Shown here: positions 34,575 through 43,045 of the stretch, one piece after another
How positions within the stretch are numbered: the first letter of the stretch is position 1
Layout: every line of letters begins with the position of its first letter
From: Paenibacillus albus
GTDB taxonomy: Bacteria; Bacillota; Bacilli; Paenibacillales; Paenibacillaceae
Reading direction: 5' to 3'
Assembly (NCBI RefSeq): GCF_003952225.1
Contig: NZ_CP034437.1
Span: forward strand, 1,936,501 to 2,000,500
DNA: 64,000 bases
Made by a program: the position numbers and the translations under genes
Notes under the pieces: generated by a model
The model's input: the letters and a program-made list of their open reading frames with translations, nothing else
What the model was told of the DNA's origin: nothing
The model's database searches: none

Positions 34575-35597
34575 CTAAGGGAGCCAATGGGCGTGATCGA
34601 TGGTGACGCCGCGCCATTTGGACGATGACTCAAAGGAGGAGCGGCTGCCGCAGTAATGGACGCGACGGTCCGTAGCGAACAACAGCGCTTCATAATGCTC
34701 TGTCTTATTCTTGAATAGCCGAGTTCCTTCGGCAGCACCAAGAATGCAAATCGTCTTCGCCCATACCTCGCAAGCGACGGCGTCCGGGCCGGTCACTGTG
34801 CATTGCACGACATCGCTGCGGCTTGGCTGCAAGGTTCGCGGGTCTAGCAGATGATGCTGCTCATTGCCGTCTGCTGCATTCCAGCGTCTTCCGAGCTTGC
34901 TCGAAGTTGCTGCCGCTCCGTCGCGGAGAGCAAGGACGCCATAATCTTCTTCAGGCTGCCATGGATGCTCAATCGCCACCAGCCATGGGTCGGATTCTGG
35001 AGCGCCCCAGACAGCGAGGTCGCCGCCGGCATTGATCATTCCTTGCGTAACGGCTAGCTTCTGTTTCATGTAGTTCGCCAGACGCAGAACGGACCAGCCT
35101 TTGACGATGCCGCCCAAGTCGAGCGGGGCGTGCAGCAAGACGGATTTCATTCTTGGATCAATATCCATACAATCAGGAGGATGGGGAAGGACGGCATCCA
35201 CATTCATCGCTGCAAAAGAAGACTTCGCTCCTGCATCCGCAGCCATGGAAGCTGCTGCGATAAGCTCGAATGAACGGTCGTAGCCGCAAGTCTCAATCGC
35301 TTCGAGCATACACAGATCGAAGATCCCGTCAGTCTCGCTTCTGTAATGCTCCGCCAGTTGGAGCACCTCCAGCATCGCATCCGAGATCATGCAGCGCTCG
35401 CCCATGAACCGATTCAGCTGGCTCAGCTCGCTCTCTTCCCAGAAGCGGGTGAAGCGTCGCTCCGTCTTCCGGAACCAATCCTCGGCGAATCTCCCTATGC
35501 CGCGGACCTTGGCCTGCTGAGCCATGACGAACTTCACTTCAATCTTCGTATTCATCGCAGTTGTGCGGAATTGATGCAGCGTTGTACTCACTTTCAC
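34575..35597 (-). CDS. FAD:protein FMN transferase, ApbE family
   Basis: 340 residues. ApbE enzymes use FAD and Mg2+ to attach FMN to a Ser or Thr of a target protein outside the cytoplasm. The opening FRTTAMNTKIEVKFV, the FSRFWEESELSQLNR-like segment, MKSVLLHAPLDLGGIVKGWSVLRLANYM and MINAGGDLAVWG are the conserved family regions. No clear signal peptide or lipobox is visible, which is unusual compared with exported ApbE proteins. It is followed by the haem-binding membrane protein and preceded by a small secreted acidic protein. No obvious FMN-binding-domain target is encoded in the window. Confidence 0.85.
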   Translation of the reverse strand: MKVSTTLHQFRTTAMNTKIEVKFVMAQQAKVRGIGRFAEDWFRKTERRFTRFWEESELSQLNRFMGERCMISDAMLEVLQLAEHYRSETDGIFDLCMLEAIETCGYDRSFELIAAASMAADAGAKSSFAAMNVDAVLPHPPDCMDIDPRMKSVLLHAPLDLGGIVKGWSVLRLANYMKQKLAVTQGMINAGGDLAVWGAPESDPWLVAIEHPWQPEEDYGVLALRDGAAATSSKLGRRWNAADGNEQHHLLDPRTLQPSRSDVVQCTVTGPDAVACEVWAKTICILGAAEGTRLFKNKTEHYEALLFATDRRVHYCGSRSSFESSSKWRGVTIDHAHWLP

Positions 35598-35644
35598 CTT
35601 CGAATGGCCTCCTCACTTGTGTGACATCAACTAACTCGCGCTTG

Positions 35645-35992
35645 TTAAGAGCGTTCCGTTCGCGTATGTCTAGATGGAGACAACGCCTCTCCGCCCCCGA
35701 ACGAGCCTGAACGATCACTGCTTCGATTATCGTTGAACCTATCTTCATACCCGCCGCCGCCATTGTCGGCATCGTTATTATGTTCATCGCTGAAGTAGCT
35801 GTTGATATCATCATCATTCATGACAGAATCAGGTGTATTCGAGTCATCCATCACCGAAGGAGGGGACTGCGGCGTCTGCTCGGCATACGCCTCCTTGAAG
35901 GTCCCGCTCGTTCGCACTTCTTGGAACAGAAGCACAATCCCGAGTGAGGCAACCGCGCCAATTTTCCATTTTCGCCACTTCTTCTGTTTCAT
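35645..35992 (-). CDS. Small secreted or membrane-anchored acidic protein, unknown function
   Basis: 115 residues. A basic N-terminus (MKQKKWRKWK) and one hydrophobic stretch (IGAVASLGIVLLF, about 11-23) give a signal or anchor. The remainder is predicted outside the cell and is rich in Asp, Asn, Ser and Gly (for example SVMNDDDINSYFSDEHNNDADNGGGGY). It starts the operon with ApbE 47 bases downstream. No typical ApbE target motif of the [ST]GAT form is seen, although SGTF occurs at about residue 29. It is not recognised; the position suggests a role in the same redox system. Confidence 0.6.
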   Translation of the reverse strand: MKQKKWRKWKIGAVASLGIVLLFQEVRTSGTFKEAYAEQTPQSPPSVMDDSNTPDSVMNDDDINSYFSDEHNNDADNGGGGYEDRFNDNRSSDRSGSFGGGEALSPSRHTRTERS

Positions 35993-36197
35993 AGATTGAC
36001 GTACACCTACTTTCCCCGTTTACATGGCTTCATTATATAGAAGCTAGATGAAGATAAGATGAGATTTAGCTGAATTGCCTCTGAAGAGACCCATCAAATA
36101 GCCGTTGACCAACCGCTAAAAGAAGGGTTATGCTTACCGATAGATTGCAGAGCTCGCAAGAGAAGACAGCAACAATAAGCAATTTGAGGTGGATAAA

Positions 36198-37391
36198 TTG
36201 ATAGGTAGTGGAGCTTGGCGCGCGCAGTGGACGACGGATGTAAGATTGAATGTGCTGGCAGGAATGACAGCTACGCTAGCGCTTATCCCGGATTCATTGG
36301 CATTTTCGTTTATGGCTGGCGTGCCGCCGCAGGTAGGCATTTATGCAACGGTTTGTATTTTGCTCGTGATTACGTTCTTAGGCGGAAGACCGGGGATGAT
36401 CTCGGCAGCAGCCGGCTCGATGGCGGTACTGATGCTTACGCTTGTGAAAGAACATGGCATTGCGTATCTCTTCGCAGCAACGGTATTGACCGGTATTATT
36501 CAGTATCTTATGGGTGTGTTTAAGCTTGGCAAGCTCGTGAACTACGTGCCGCAGCCTGTTCTAACGGGCTTCGTGAATGCACTGGCCATCATGATCTTTA
36601 TGTCTCAGCTTCGTTATTTAACAGACGGCTCCTGGATGATGTACGTGCTCGTCGCGGCGGCACTCCTGATCATCTACGTGCTGCCCCGGTATTTCAAAGC
36701 CGTCCCTTCGCCGCTCGCAGCTGTTGCGGTGCTGACGCTCGTCGTATGGGTGTTCGGCATTGGCGATGTGACGCGCATTGGCGATATTGCGGCGATTGAC
36801 GCATCGCTGCCGTCGTTCCTATTGCCGGACGTACCGCTCTCCTGGGATACTTTCTTCATTATATTGCCGTATTCTCTATCTCTTGCTGTAGTCGGTTTCA
36901 CGGAGACGATGCTGACTCAGAATCTGCTGGATGAGATGACGGGCGAGAAGACAGATAAGAATAAAGAAATGCGTGGTCAAGGCATCGCCAACTTCATTGC
37001 CGGCTTCTTCGGCGGTATGGCAGGCTGTGCGCTTGTAGCGGAATCGGTGCTTAATGTGAAAATGGGCGGACGGAACCGTTTGTCGATGCTCGTCGCGGCA
37101 CTCTTCCTTTTGCTCCTTGTTGTGGTGCTCGGCGATCTGCTGTCGCTCATTCCGATGGCGGCGCTCGTTGGCATTATGCTCATGGTATGCGTAGCGATTT
37201 TCGATTGGAAATCGGTCTTTCAGGTTCATAAAGTACCGGCTGCCGAAACGATCGTCATGGTCGTTACCGTCGGATCGGTTGTCGTTACCCATGATCTCGC
37301 AGTCGGGGTCATCGCAGGTGTCATTGTGAGTGCCTTGCTCGTTCTACTTCGCAGAAGAGGCGTGAAGCGCGAAGAATTGCAAGAGCAGTAG
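36198..37391 (+). CDS. SulP-family anion transporter lacking a STAS domain
   Basis: About 397 residues from TTG 36198, five bases after GAGGTGG; a GTG at 36189 is an alternative but overlaps this site. Ten or more membrane segments are seen. The SulP region GMTATLALIPDSLAFSFMAGVPPQVGIYA is clear, as are the TETMLTQNLLDEMTGEKTDKNKEMRGQGIANFIAGFFGGMAGCALVAESVLNVKMGG-type segments of the family. The usual C-terminal cytoplasmic STAS domain (about 120 residues) is missing; the protein ends 12 residues after the last membrane helix. Members move sulfate, bicarbonate or other anions. It stands alone upstream of an AraC gene. Confidence 0.85.
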   Translation: MIGSGAWRAQWTTDVRLNVLAGMTATLALIPDSLAFSFMAGVPPQVGIYATVCILLVITFLGGRPGMISAAAGSMAVLMLTLVKEHGIAYLFAATVLTGIIQYLMGVFKLGKLVNYVPQPVLTGFVNALAIMIFMSQLRYLTDGSWMMYVLVAAALLIIYVLPRYFKAVPSPLAAVAVLTLVVWVFGIGDVTRIGDIAAIDASLPSFLLPDVPLSWDTFFIILPYSLSLAVVGFTETMLTQNLLDEMTGEKTDKNKEMRGQGIANFIAGFFGGMAGCALVAESVLNVKMGGRNRLSMLVAALFLLLLVVVLGDLLSLIPMAALVGIMLMVCVAIFDWKSVFQVHKVPAAETIVMVVTVGSVVVTHDLAVGVIAGVIVSALLVLLRRRGVKREELQEQ

Positions 37392-37414
37392 GTAAGGAGG
37401 GGAGCGGTCTGCCT

Positions 37415-38311
37415 ATGCTGGAGCGCAAATACAGTTTGTACGATCCTCTATGGCGTGATGGGGGCGATTACCGTCCTCATATTGTCGCGTATTACTATAA
37501 GCAGTGGGTAGATTTTCATATGGACGTTCATGCGCATGATGCGATTGAGTTCATGTATGTCATTTCTGGCACCTGTGTCGTCGAGACGGAAGCGGGGGCG
37601 ACGGTGATGCGCAAAGGCGATCTCATTCTGCTCGATGCCGGCGTTCCGCACAACTTAATCGTAGAGAAGGATAATCCATGCCGGATGCTGAACGTGGAGT
37701 TCACGTTTAAGGCATGCGATGGTATTTATCCCTCGATGAAGCAGCTGGCCGAGTGTAATGCGCCGTTGTCGCAGCTGCTGGATCGGCATCAGAATTCCAT
37801 CGTGCTGCGCGACCCAAGCGATATCCCTCATATCCTCAAAAGCATCGTTATGGAGCTGGACACGGGCGGTTCGCACAACGGGAGCATGACGCATCTCTTA
37901 ATCTCTCAGCTGCTTGTTCGCGTTGCGAGGCTGGCGGCCGAAGAGCCGGGGGATCAAGCGGCAGGGGCTTCGCTGAATCAGCGCTATGTGCGGAAAGCGG
38001 CGGAATATATGCATCAGCATTACGATTGCGATATTCAAGTGAAAGATATTGCGGGAGCGGTCAACCTGCATCCGGTGTATCTTCAGCGGTTATTCAAGGC
38101 GACGATGCATATGACCATAACCGAATACTTGGCTGAACTGCGAGTGGAGAAGGCGAAAATGCTACTTGCCCGCACGGACATCCCAATCATCGATATCGCC
38201 GACTACATTGGGCTGAACAGTCGCCAGTATTTCAGCATGCTGTTCAAGAAAGTAACCGGATTGTCGCCGGCTGCTTATCGCAGATCCATTGAAATTCGGC
38301 GCCACGGATAG
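37415..38311 (+). CDS. AraC-family transcriptional regulator with cupin sensor
   Basis: 298 residues preceded by AAGGAGGGG. The N-terminal 150 residues are a cupin ligand domain (DVHAHDAIEFMYVISGTCVVETEAGATVMRKGDLILLDAGVPHNL). The C-terminus has two helix-turn-helix motifs (DIQVKDIAGAVNLHPVYLQRLFKATMHMTITEYL and IIDIADYIGLNSRQYFSMLFKKVTGLSPAAYRRS). It lies 139 bases upstream of, and in the same direction as, the GH4 glycosidase gene and is its likely activator. Confidence 0.88.
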   Translation: MLERKYSLYDPLWRDGGDYRPHIVAYYYKQWVDFHMDVHAHDAIEFMYVISGTCVVETEAGATVMRKGDLILLDAGVPHNLIVEKDNPCRMLNVEFTFKACDGIYPSMKQLAECNAPLSQLLDRHQNSIVLRDPSDIPHILKSIVMELDTGGSHNGSMTHLLISQLLVRVARLAAEEPGDQAAGASLNQRYVRKAAEYMHQHYDCDIQVKDIAGAVNLHPVYLQRLFKATMHMTITEYLAELRVEKAKMLLARTDIPIIDIADYIGLNSRQYFSMLFKKVTGLSPAAYRRSIEIRRHG

Positions 38312-38449
38312 CATTGCAGGTTGCGATAGTTGACATCGTGAAGGCAAACCTGTTGGAAATGTGGAAACGCCTACATCAGGACTCCTGCTACAATAATGAT
38401 GATGAATCAAGCTGGTTCCCCAATATTATGGAAGCAGGAGGGGTTTCGA

Positions 38450-39946
38450 TTGTCGTTTAAAGTGACCTTTATTGGAGCAGGGAGTATCGGTTTTACTCGC
38501 GGACTGCTGCGGGATTTGCTGGCTGTGCCGGAGTTCCGCAATATCGAGATTGCATTCACGGACATTAACGCGCATAACCTCGAGATGGTTACGCAGCTTT
38601 GCCAACGGGATATTGATGAGAATGGGTTGAACATCTCGATAGAGCCGACGACTGATCGCAGAGAAGCGCTTCGCGGCGCGAAATATGTCCTGTGCGTCGT
38701 ACGGATCGGCGGACTTGAGGCGTTCCAGCATGATGTGGACATTCCGCTCAAATACGGCGTCGATCAATGTGTAGGCGATACGCTTTGCGCCGGTGGCATT
38801 ATGTACGGACAGCGCGGCATTGCGGCGATGCTCGATATTTGCAAAGACATCCGCGAAATGGCGGACCCGAATGTGCTGCTGCTCAACTATGCGAATCCGA
38901 TGGCGATGCTCACTTGGGCATGCAATAAGTACGGCGGCGTTCGTACGATCGGTCTGTGCCACGGGGTGCAAGGGGGCCATCACCAAATCGCGAATGCGTT
39001 CGGCCTTCAGAAGAAGGAAGTCGATATTATCTGTGCGGGCATCAACCATCAAACTTGGTATGTGTCCATCAAGCATAACGGAGTCGACAAGACGGGCGAG
39101 CTGTTGGAAGCGTTCGAGAAGCATCCGGAATACAGCAAGACCGAGAAAGTACGCATCGATATGCTTCGCAGATTTGGCTACTATTCTACAGAATCCAATG
39201 GTCATCTGAGCGAATATGTGCCTTGGTACCGCAAACGTGCGGACGAGATCAATGATTGGATCGATATGGGCGTCTGGATCAATGGCGAGACAGGCGGCTA
39301 CTTGCGAGTATGTACAGAAGGGCGGCACTGGTTCGAAACCGACTTCCCGAACTGGATGAAGGGCGATCCATATGTGTATTCGGCGGACAAACGTTCAGAG
39401 GAACACGGCTCATATATAATAGAAGGCTTAGAAACAGGCCGCTTGTACCGCGGACATTTCAACGTGGTGAACAATGGCGTCATTACGAACCTGCCGAATG
39501 ATGCAATCATTGAAGCGCCGGGCTATGTCGATGCGAATGGCATCAATATGCCGGTTGTCGGTGAATTGCCTCTTGGCCCGGCAGCGGTATGTAATGTAAG
39601 CATCTCCGTGCAGCGGCTTGCAGTGGAAGCAGCCGTTCGCGGCGACGATAAGCTGCTCCGCCAAGCGATGATGATGGATCCGCTCGTTGGCGCGGTGTGC
39701 AATCCAAAAGAAATTTGGCAGATGGTCGACGAGATGCTCGTTGCGCAGGAGAAATGGCTGCCGCAATATGGCTCGGCTATCGAAGAAGCGAAACAGCGGC
39801 TTGCTGCCGGCAACCTTATCCCGACGCGCGACGATTACCGCGGAGCGGCTCGCCTCAAGACCAAGTCGGTCGAAGAGATGATGGAAGATCGCGAAGCTGC
39901 GACGCTCAATGCGGGCGAAGCGGACAAAGCGAAAGCAGCGCATTAA
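38450..39946 (+). CDS. GH4 glycosidase (NAD- and Mn-dependent), alpha-glucuronidase/galacturonidase-like
   Basis: 498 residues from TTG 38450, seven bases after AGGAGGGG; this start places MSFKVTFIGAGSIGF at the N-terminus, as in all GH4 enzymes. The three ATG codons at 38396 lack a ribosome-binding site. GxGSxG at residues 9-14 binds NAD. NYANPMAM (146-153) and C170-H171-G172 with H200 make the metal site. GH4 enzymes cleave alpha or beta glycosides by a redox mechanism. Within the family the triplet after Cys tracks specificity: CHS in alpha-galactosidases, CHE in phospho-alpha-glucosidases and CHG in alpha-glucuronidases. CHG here favours a uronide substrate; alpha-galactosidase remains possible. 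No phosphate-binding PTS partner is nearby. Confidence 0.85.
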   Translation: MSFKVTFIGAGSIGFTRGLLRDLLAVPEFRNIEIAFTDINAHNLEMVTQLCQRDIDENGLNISIEPTTDRREALRGAKYVLCVVRIGGLEAFQHDVDIPLKYGVDQCVGDTLCAGGIMYGQRGIAAMLDICKDIREMADPNVLLLNYANPMAMLTWACNKYGGVRTIGLCHGVQGGHHQIANAFGLQKKEVDIICAGINHQTWYVSIKHNGVDKTGELLEAFEKHPEYSKTEKVRIDMLRRFGYYSTESNGHLSEYVPWYRKRADEINDWIDMGVWINGETGGYLRVCTEGRHWFETDFPNWMKGDPYVYSADKRSEEHGSYIIEGLETGRLYRGHFNVVNNGVITNLPNDAIIEAPGYVDANGINMPVVGELPLGPAAVCNVSISVQRLAVEAAVRGDDKLLRQAMMMDPLVGAVCNPKEIWQMVDEMLVAQEKWLPQYGSAIEEAKQRLAAGNLIPTRDDYRGAARLKTKSVEEMMEDREAATLNAGEADKAKAAH

Positions 39947-39952
39947 ATAGAA

Positions 39953-40006
39953 GAAGGGGATTGCTGCACCGCAAGCATATGCTGCGGGGGCAATCCCCTT
40001 TTCCTT
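39953..40006. terminator. Bidirectional terminator between GH4 and pirin genes
   Basis: AAGGGGATTGC pairs with GCAATCCCCTT around a long partly paired loop, followed by TTCC on the plus strand. It lies in the 67-base gap between two convergent stops, so it can serve both. Confidence 0.75.
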
Positions 40007-40013
40007 TAAGCGA

Positions 40014-40787
40014 TTAACGTTTCGGATAGAGCGGGTAATCGACGTGGGATGGCACATCAATCAGGATGAGGCGAAGCGGTGCATCGCCAGCTGTTATGAA
40101 TGCTTCCTCGGCTTGATCGGCTCTCGCCACGATGAAGTCTTTGTGCTTGAACGCTGTGTCCTTGCCGGCTTGCGATGCATATGTCCACGAGCCGTCGCCG
40201 CGGATGGCAAGCGCAGTAAGCGTGCGGCCAGCTTCGATAGCTTGGGTGAATGTCGCACCAGCTTCAACCTCGACATCCCACATTTGCGCATCAGCTACGA
40301 TGGAGATCGGCGAGCCATAGCCCATTACCGTTTTCTTAGTGAACCCTTCACCCATAGCAATTGGGAACTCTTCATGCTCGTATTGGTTGTAAGTAGGCTT
40401 TGTTTTTACCGCTTCCTGTACAGATGGCTCAAACCAAATTTGGAAGCCTTCCATATCGGCGAAGAATCGTTCTTCATGGCTGACGCCGGAGCCGGTCTGC
40501 ATAAGCTGAACACCGCCTGCACCTATGACGCTCTTCGTGCCGAGGGTATCACCGTGTTCGCCTTTGCCTGCCACAACATAGGTCATAATTTCAAAAGCTT
40601 GATGCGGGTGAAGCGGAATGTGGCCTTCTTGGTTCGCGTGAGCCCAAGCCCAGTAGAACAGGGTGCTCACACGTTTCACTACCGAGCCTTCACCGGGGAA
40701 CCCGATTGGCTTCTGCTCCGTAATTTTGCCGCCGTCAAATGCGCCGGTTGCTTGCATAGTTGGTCCGTATACGAGTGTTTGTATCAT
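40014..40787 (-). CDS. Pirin family protein
   Basis: 257 residues, a bicupin. The N-terminal cupin has the pirin signature HIPLHPHQAFEIMTYVVAGKGEHGDT and later SGVSHEERF, giving the three His and one Glu that bind iron. Some bacterial pirins oxidise quercetin. It starts 57 bases after the stop of the DoxX gene and shares its operon. With the MarR gene upstream the cluster resembles quinone- or catechol-responsive loci of Bacillus. Confidence 0.88.
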   Translation of the reverse strand: MIQTLVYGPTMQATGAFDGGKITEQKPIGFPGEGSVVKRVSTLFYWAWAHANQEGHIPLHPHQAFEIMTYVVAGKGEHGDTLGTKSVIGAGGVQLMQTGSGVSHEERFFADMEGFQIWFEPSVQEAVKTKPTYNQYEHEEFPIAMGEGFTKKTVMGYGSPISIVADAQMWDVEVEAGATFTQAIEAGRTLTALAIRGDGSWTYASQAGKDTAFKHKDFIVARADQAEEAFITAGDAPLRLILIDVPSHVDYPLYPKR

Positions 40788-40843
40788 AGTAATTCCTCCA
40801 ATGAATTGTAGTTTGTTTGATGTTCCGCCGTTTCAGTTAAGCA

Positions 40844-41233
40844 TTAGCCGATTGCATATTCGCCTGCGCCGATTAACGCAAGTCCGATCGCTACAGCGAT
40901 TAAGACGATGTTGTACTCCATTCCATTCTGTGTAACCCAGAAGCCGTTCTTACGGTGCACGGAGATAATTGCGCCAAGCATCGTTAGTACAATCAGCACA
41001 GCTGCTGGAATCATCCAGAAACCGAGGACGAATAGCAAGCCACCTGCCAGTTCAGCTAATCCGGCCAATAAAGCGACCAGTACGCCAGGCTTTAAGCCGA
41101 TCGAATCCATCCAACTTCCTGTTCCCTTGAGCCCATAGCCGCCAAACCATCCGAACAGCTTCTGAACTCCGTGACCTGCAAACATCAACCCGACGACAAC
41201 ACGTATAATCAATAATCCTAATGCGATACTCAT
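40844..41233 (-). CDS. DoxX family membrane protein, MhqP/CatD-like
   Basis: 129 residues with four membrane segments. The family opening LGLLIIRVVVGLMFAGHGVQKLFGWFGGYGLKGTGSWM is complete. DoxX proteins such as MhqP and CatD of Bacillus subtilis accompany quinone and catechol detoxification. GAAGGAGAA precedes the start on the minus strand. A perfect palindrome at 41273-41286 lies 40 bases upstream and resembles the site in front of the MarR gene, so both are likely repressed by it. Confidence 0.88.
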   Translation of the reverse strand: MSIALGLLIIRVVVGLMFAGHGVQKLFGWFGGYGLKGTGSWMDSIGLKPGVLVALLAGLAELAGGLLFVLGFWMIPAAVLIVLTMLGAIISVHRKNGFWVTQNGMEYNIVLIAVAIGLALIGAGEYAIG

Positions 41234-41270
41234 GATGACAGTTCTCCTTCATATATAATTAATATTTTGA

Positions 41271-41288
41271 TTTCTTAAATTTAAGATA
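41271..41288. promoter_or_regulatory. MarR-type operator upstream of the DoxX-pirin operon
   Basis: TCTTAAATTTAAGA (41273-41286) is a perfect 14-base palindrome. The 18-base window agrees at 15 of 18 positions with the site at 41819-41836. The ATCT...AGAT half-sites resemble the MhqR operator of Bacillus subtilis (TATCT...AGATA). Confidence 0.7.
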
Positions 41289-41324
41289 TTCGGGAAAATG
41301 AAGCGAGCACACCTGTCTGCCGGA

Positions 41325-41780
41325 CTAGGTGAAGCTGCTCTGTGCGGCAATGCCAAGCTTCTTCAGGAGCTGAATCGCTTGCGCGCGTTCTTCTTCGGTC
41401 AATCCGCCGACGGCTTTGGCGATTGCTTCTTTATGGAGCGGGAAGATCGAATCGAGCAGGGAAGTGCCTGCTGTTGTAATCTCCGCGAAAATCACTCTGC
41501 GATCAGTAGGGCAAGCCTTCCGCTGAGCCAATCCTTTGCCAGCAAGCTTGTCGATCACGTAAGTGATGTTGCCGCTCGTCATTAAGATCTTCTCACCGAT
41601 CTGCTGAAGCGGCTGTTCGCCTTTATGATAGAGAAGCTCAAGGACAGCGAACTCAGTCGGATTGAGACCATACTTGCGAATATCCTGATGGACGTGGGCG
41701 GTGACCCACTGGCTCGCCCGGGACAAGACGACGAATAATTGAAGCTCGTTAGTTGGCTGCTGTTCAATCTGTTCACTCAT
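41325..41780 (-). CDS. MarR-family transcriptional regulator, MhqR-like
   Basis: 151 residues. A winged helix (YGLNPTEFAVLELLYHKGEQPLQQIGEKILMTSGNITYVIDKLAGKGLAQRKACPTDRRVIFAEIT) lies between dimerisation helices. MhqR in Bacillus subtilis represses DoxX-type and dioxygenase genes and is released by quinone-like compounds. The gene is followed by the DoxX and pirin genes, and similar palindromes stand in front of both transcription units. The single Cys lies in the wing (KACPTDRR), not in the N-terminal redox position of YodB. Confidence 0.88.
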   Translation of the reverse strand: MSEQIEQQPTNELQLFVVLSRASQWVTAHVHQDIRKYGLNPTEFAVLELLYHKGEQPLQQIGEKILMTSGNITYVIDKLAGKGLAQRKACPTDRRVIFAEITTAGTSLLDSIFPLHKEAIAKAVGGLTEEERAQAIQLLKKLGIAAQSSFT

Positions 41781-41818
41781 CTTCCGCTCACCTCGCTCGT
41801 TGTTGTTTCAATATCAAA

Positions 41819-41836
41819 TATCTTAATTTAAAGATA
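41819..41836. promoter_or_regulatory. MarR-type operator upstream of its own gene
   Basis: TATCTTAATTTAAAGATA has 6-base perfect outer arms and lies 39 bases upstream of the MarR start. It closely matches the site at 41271-41288, which supports autoregulation. Confidence 0.7.
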
Positions 41837-41871
41837 AATTAACTTGGATCTATTGTCAAGCATCATTCTTT

Positions 41872-41925
41872 AAAAAAGGCAGAAGCTTTATCCACCATGT
41901 AGCGCGATGGTTAAAGTCTGCCTCG
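41872..41925 (-). terminator. Terminator of the spore lipoprotein gene
   Basis: On the minus strand AGGCAGA...TCTGCCT, with inner CCAT/ATGG pairs, forms a long stem followed by a run of T. It begins about 35 bases after the stop at 41960. Confidence 0.75.
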
Positions 41926-41959
41926 CTCCAATTTATTGTGCCCTGTTTCAGCCTTTACA

Positions 41960-42694
41960 TTATAAGTGATTCTTAGCGCGCTGCTGCTGAACATTAAGTG
42001 GCGCTGGAACCTCGTCGCCGCCGGCAAACTGATGTTTAACAAGCTTATTAAAGGAAGCGAAATATGGAGTAAGGGAATGTCCCGCCCAAGCTTCCTGTGC
42101 ATATTGAATAAGATGATTGTTGAATTCTTTGTTCGCTGAGATGTGCACTTCCTGTACTGCAGGTGCCAGACGGCGGACATGAACAGCGATTGTCTGCTTC
42201 AGCTCGCCAGAGATTTGATTGTGGTCGTTAATGGACAATTGTGAGTTATATGGCGTCACCATACGCTGGTTATTCCAATACGGGCTGCCATTCTCTACAT
42301 TATATACGCCTTGAGTTGACCCTCCATTGTTCTGCTCTTTCGGACCGCCGCTCTTCCGAGTGCCGGTTGCTGTCCAGTCTGTCGTAATCGCAACATACGC
42401 ATTCTTATCTGTAAGAAAAACAAGGGCGCCGGCTACACCGTTAATGCTTGATACATCGCCTGAAATAAGCGAGCTGTATTCAAACCAGTGGTTATCGTGC
42501 TGGCCGGGCAATCCGCTCATAGTGCCGTACATGCGGCTGCCGAGCATTTTCGGGTCGCCTTTCTGCTTGGTGCCATAATCGTAAGTGCTGTTCTGGACAC
42601 GGCGTTCATAATTGCAGCCGCTTAAAGCGAGTCCAAACACGGTAACGGCAGCAATCAGGATGAGAAAAGAACGATAAGCTTCACGCTTTTTCAT
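41960..42694 (-). CDS. Sporulation lipoprotein, YhcN/YlaJ family
   Basis: 244 residues. The signal MKKREAYRSFLILIAAVTVFGLALSGC ends in lipobox LSGC (Cys27). The C-terminal 130 residues match the YhcN/YlaJ domain: NAYVAITTDWT, then LKQTIAVHVRRLAPAVQEVHISANKEF. This family occurs in the spore inner membrane or cortex. GAAAGGAGCT precedes the start on the minus strand. It stands alone and diverges from the cytochrome oxidase cluster. Precise role unknown. Confidence 0.85.
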   Translation of the reverse strand: MKKREAYRSFLILIAAVTVFGLALSGCNYERRVQNSTYDYGTKQKGDPKMLGSRMYGTMSGLPGQHDNHWFEYSSLISGDVSSINGVAGALVFLTDKNAYVAITTDWTATGTRKSGGPKEQNNGGSTQGVYNVENGSPYWNNQRMVTPYNSQLSINDHNQISGELKQTIAVHVRRLAPAVQEVHISANKEFNNHLIQYAQEAWAGHSLTPYFASFNKLVKHQFAGGDEVPAPLNVQQQRAKNHL

Positions 42695-42880
42695 TAAGGG
42701 TAGCTCCTTTCATAAACCTATGTTTAGAATGGGCTTGAAAGAAGCAAATATGCATGCTGTTTCGATACATAAAGAACCATGGTTTTTGCACACAATGAAG
42801 GATAGACATGGAGGCTTCAACCTATCAATTGGCAAGTGAAAAAAACGAAAAAAACGGCGAGTTTACTGGTATGAGAACAA

Positions 42881-42931
42881 TTTGTGAACACTGCTGGGAA
42901 GATTGACAAAAAGCACCTCCAACTTTATATT
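42881..42931 (+). promoter_or_regulatory. Promoter of the caa3 oxidase operon
   Basis: A consensus TTGACA at 42903-42908 and TATATT at 42926-42931 are exactly 17 bases apart. TTTGTGAA at 42881-42888 resembles the ResD-binding word of Bacillus respiratory genes. An inverted repeat ACTTTAT...ATAAAGT (42922-42940) covers the minus-10. The long region 42695-43045 holds nothing else that could be recognised. The promoter is strong by sequence; ResD control is a guess. Confidence 0.65.
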
Positions 42932-43045
42932 AAATAAAGTGATTAGATTGCGGAAGTTGTCTAACATCTTGGATTTCACGCAGCACAGCCGCTTTTTGCG
43001 CCATCATTACGGCAGCTGCGAAAACGTAAAAAGTGGGGTTGATTG

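Noticed and set aside
40044-40811. Plus-strand frame of 255 residues over the pirin gene
   Set aside because: The minus-strand pirin has its full metal-binding motif and operon context; the opposite frame has no family features.
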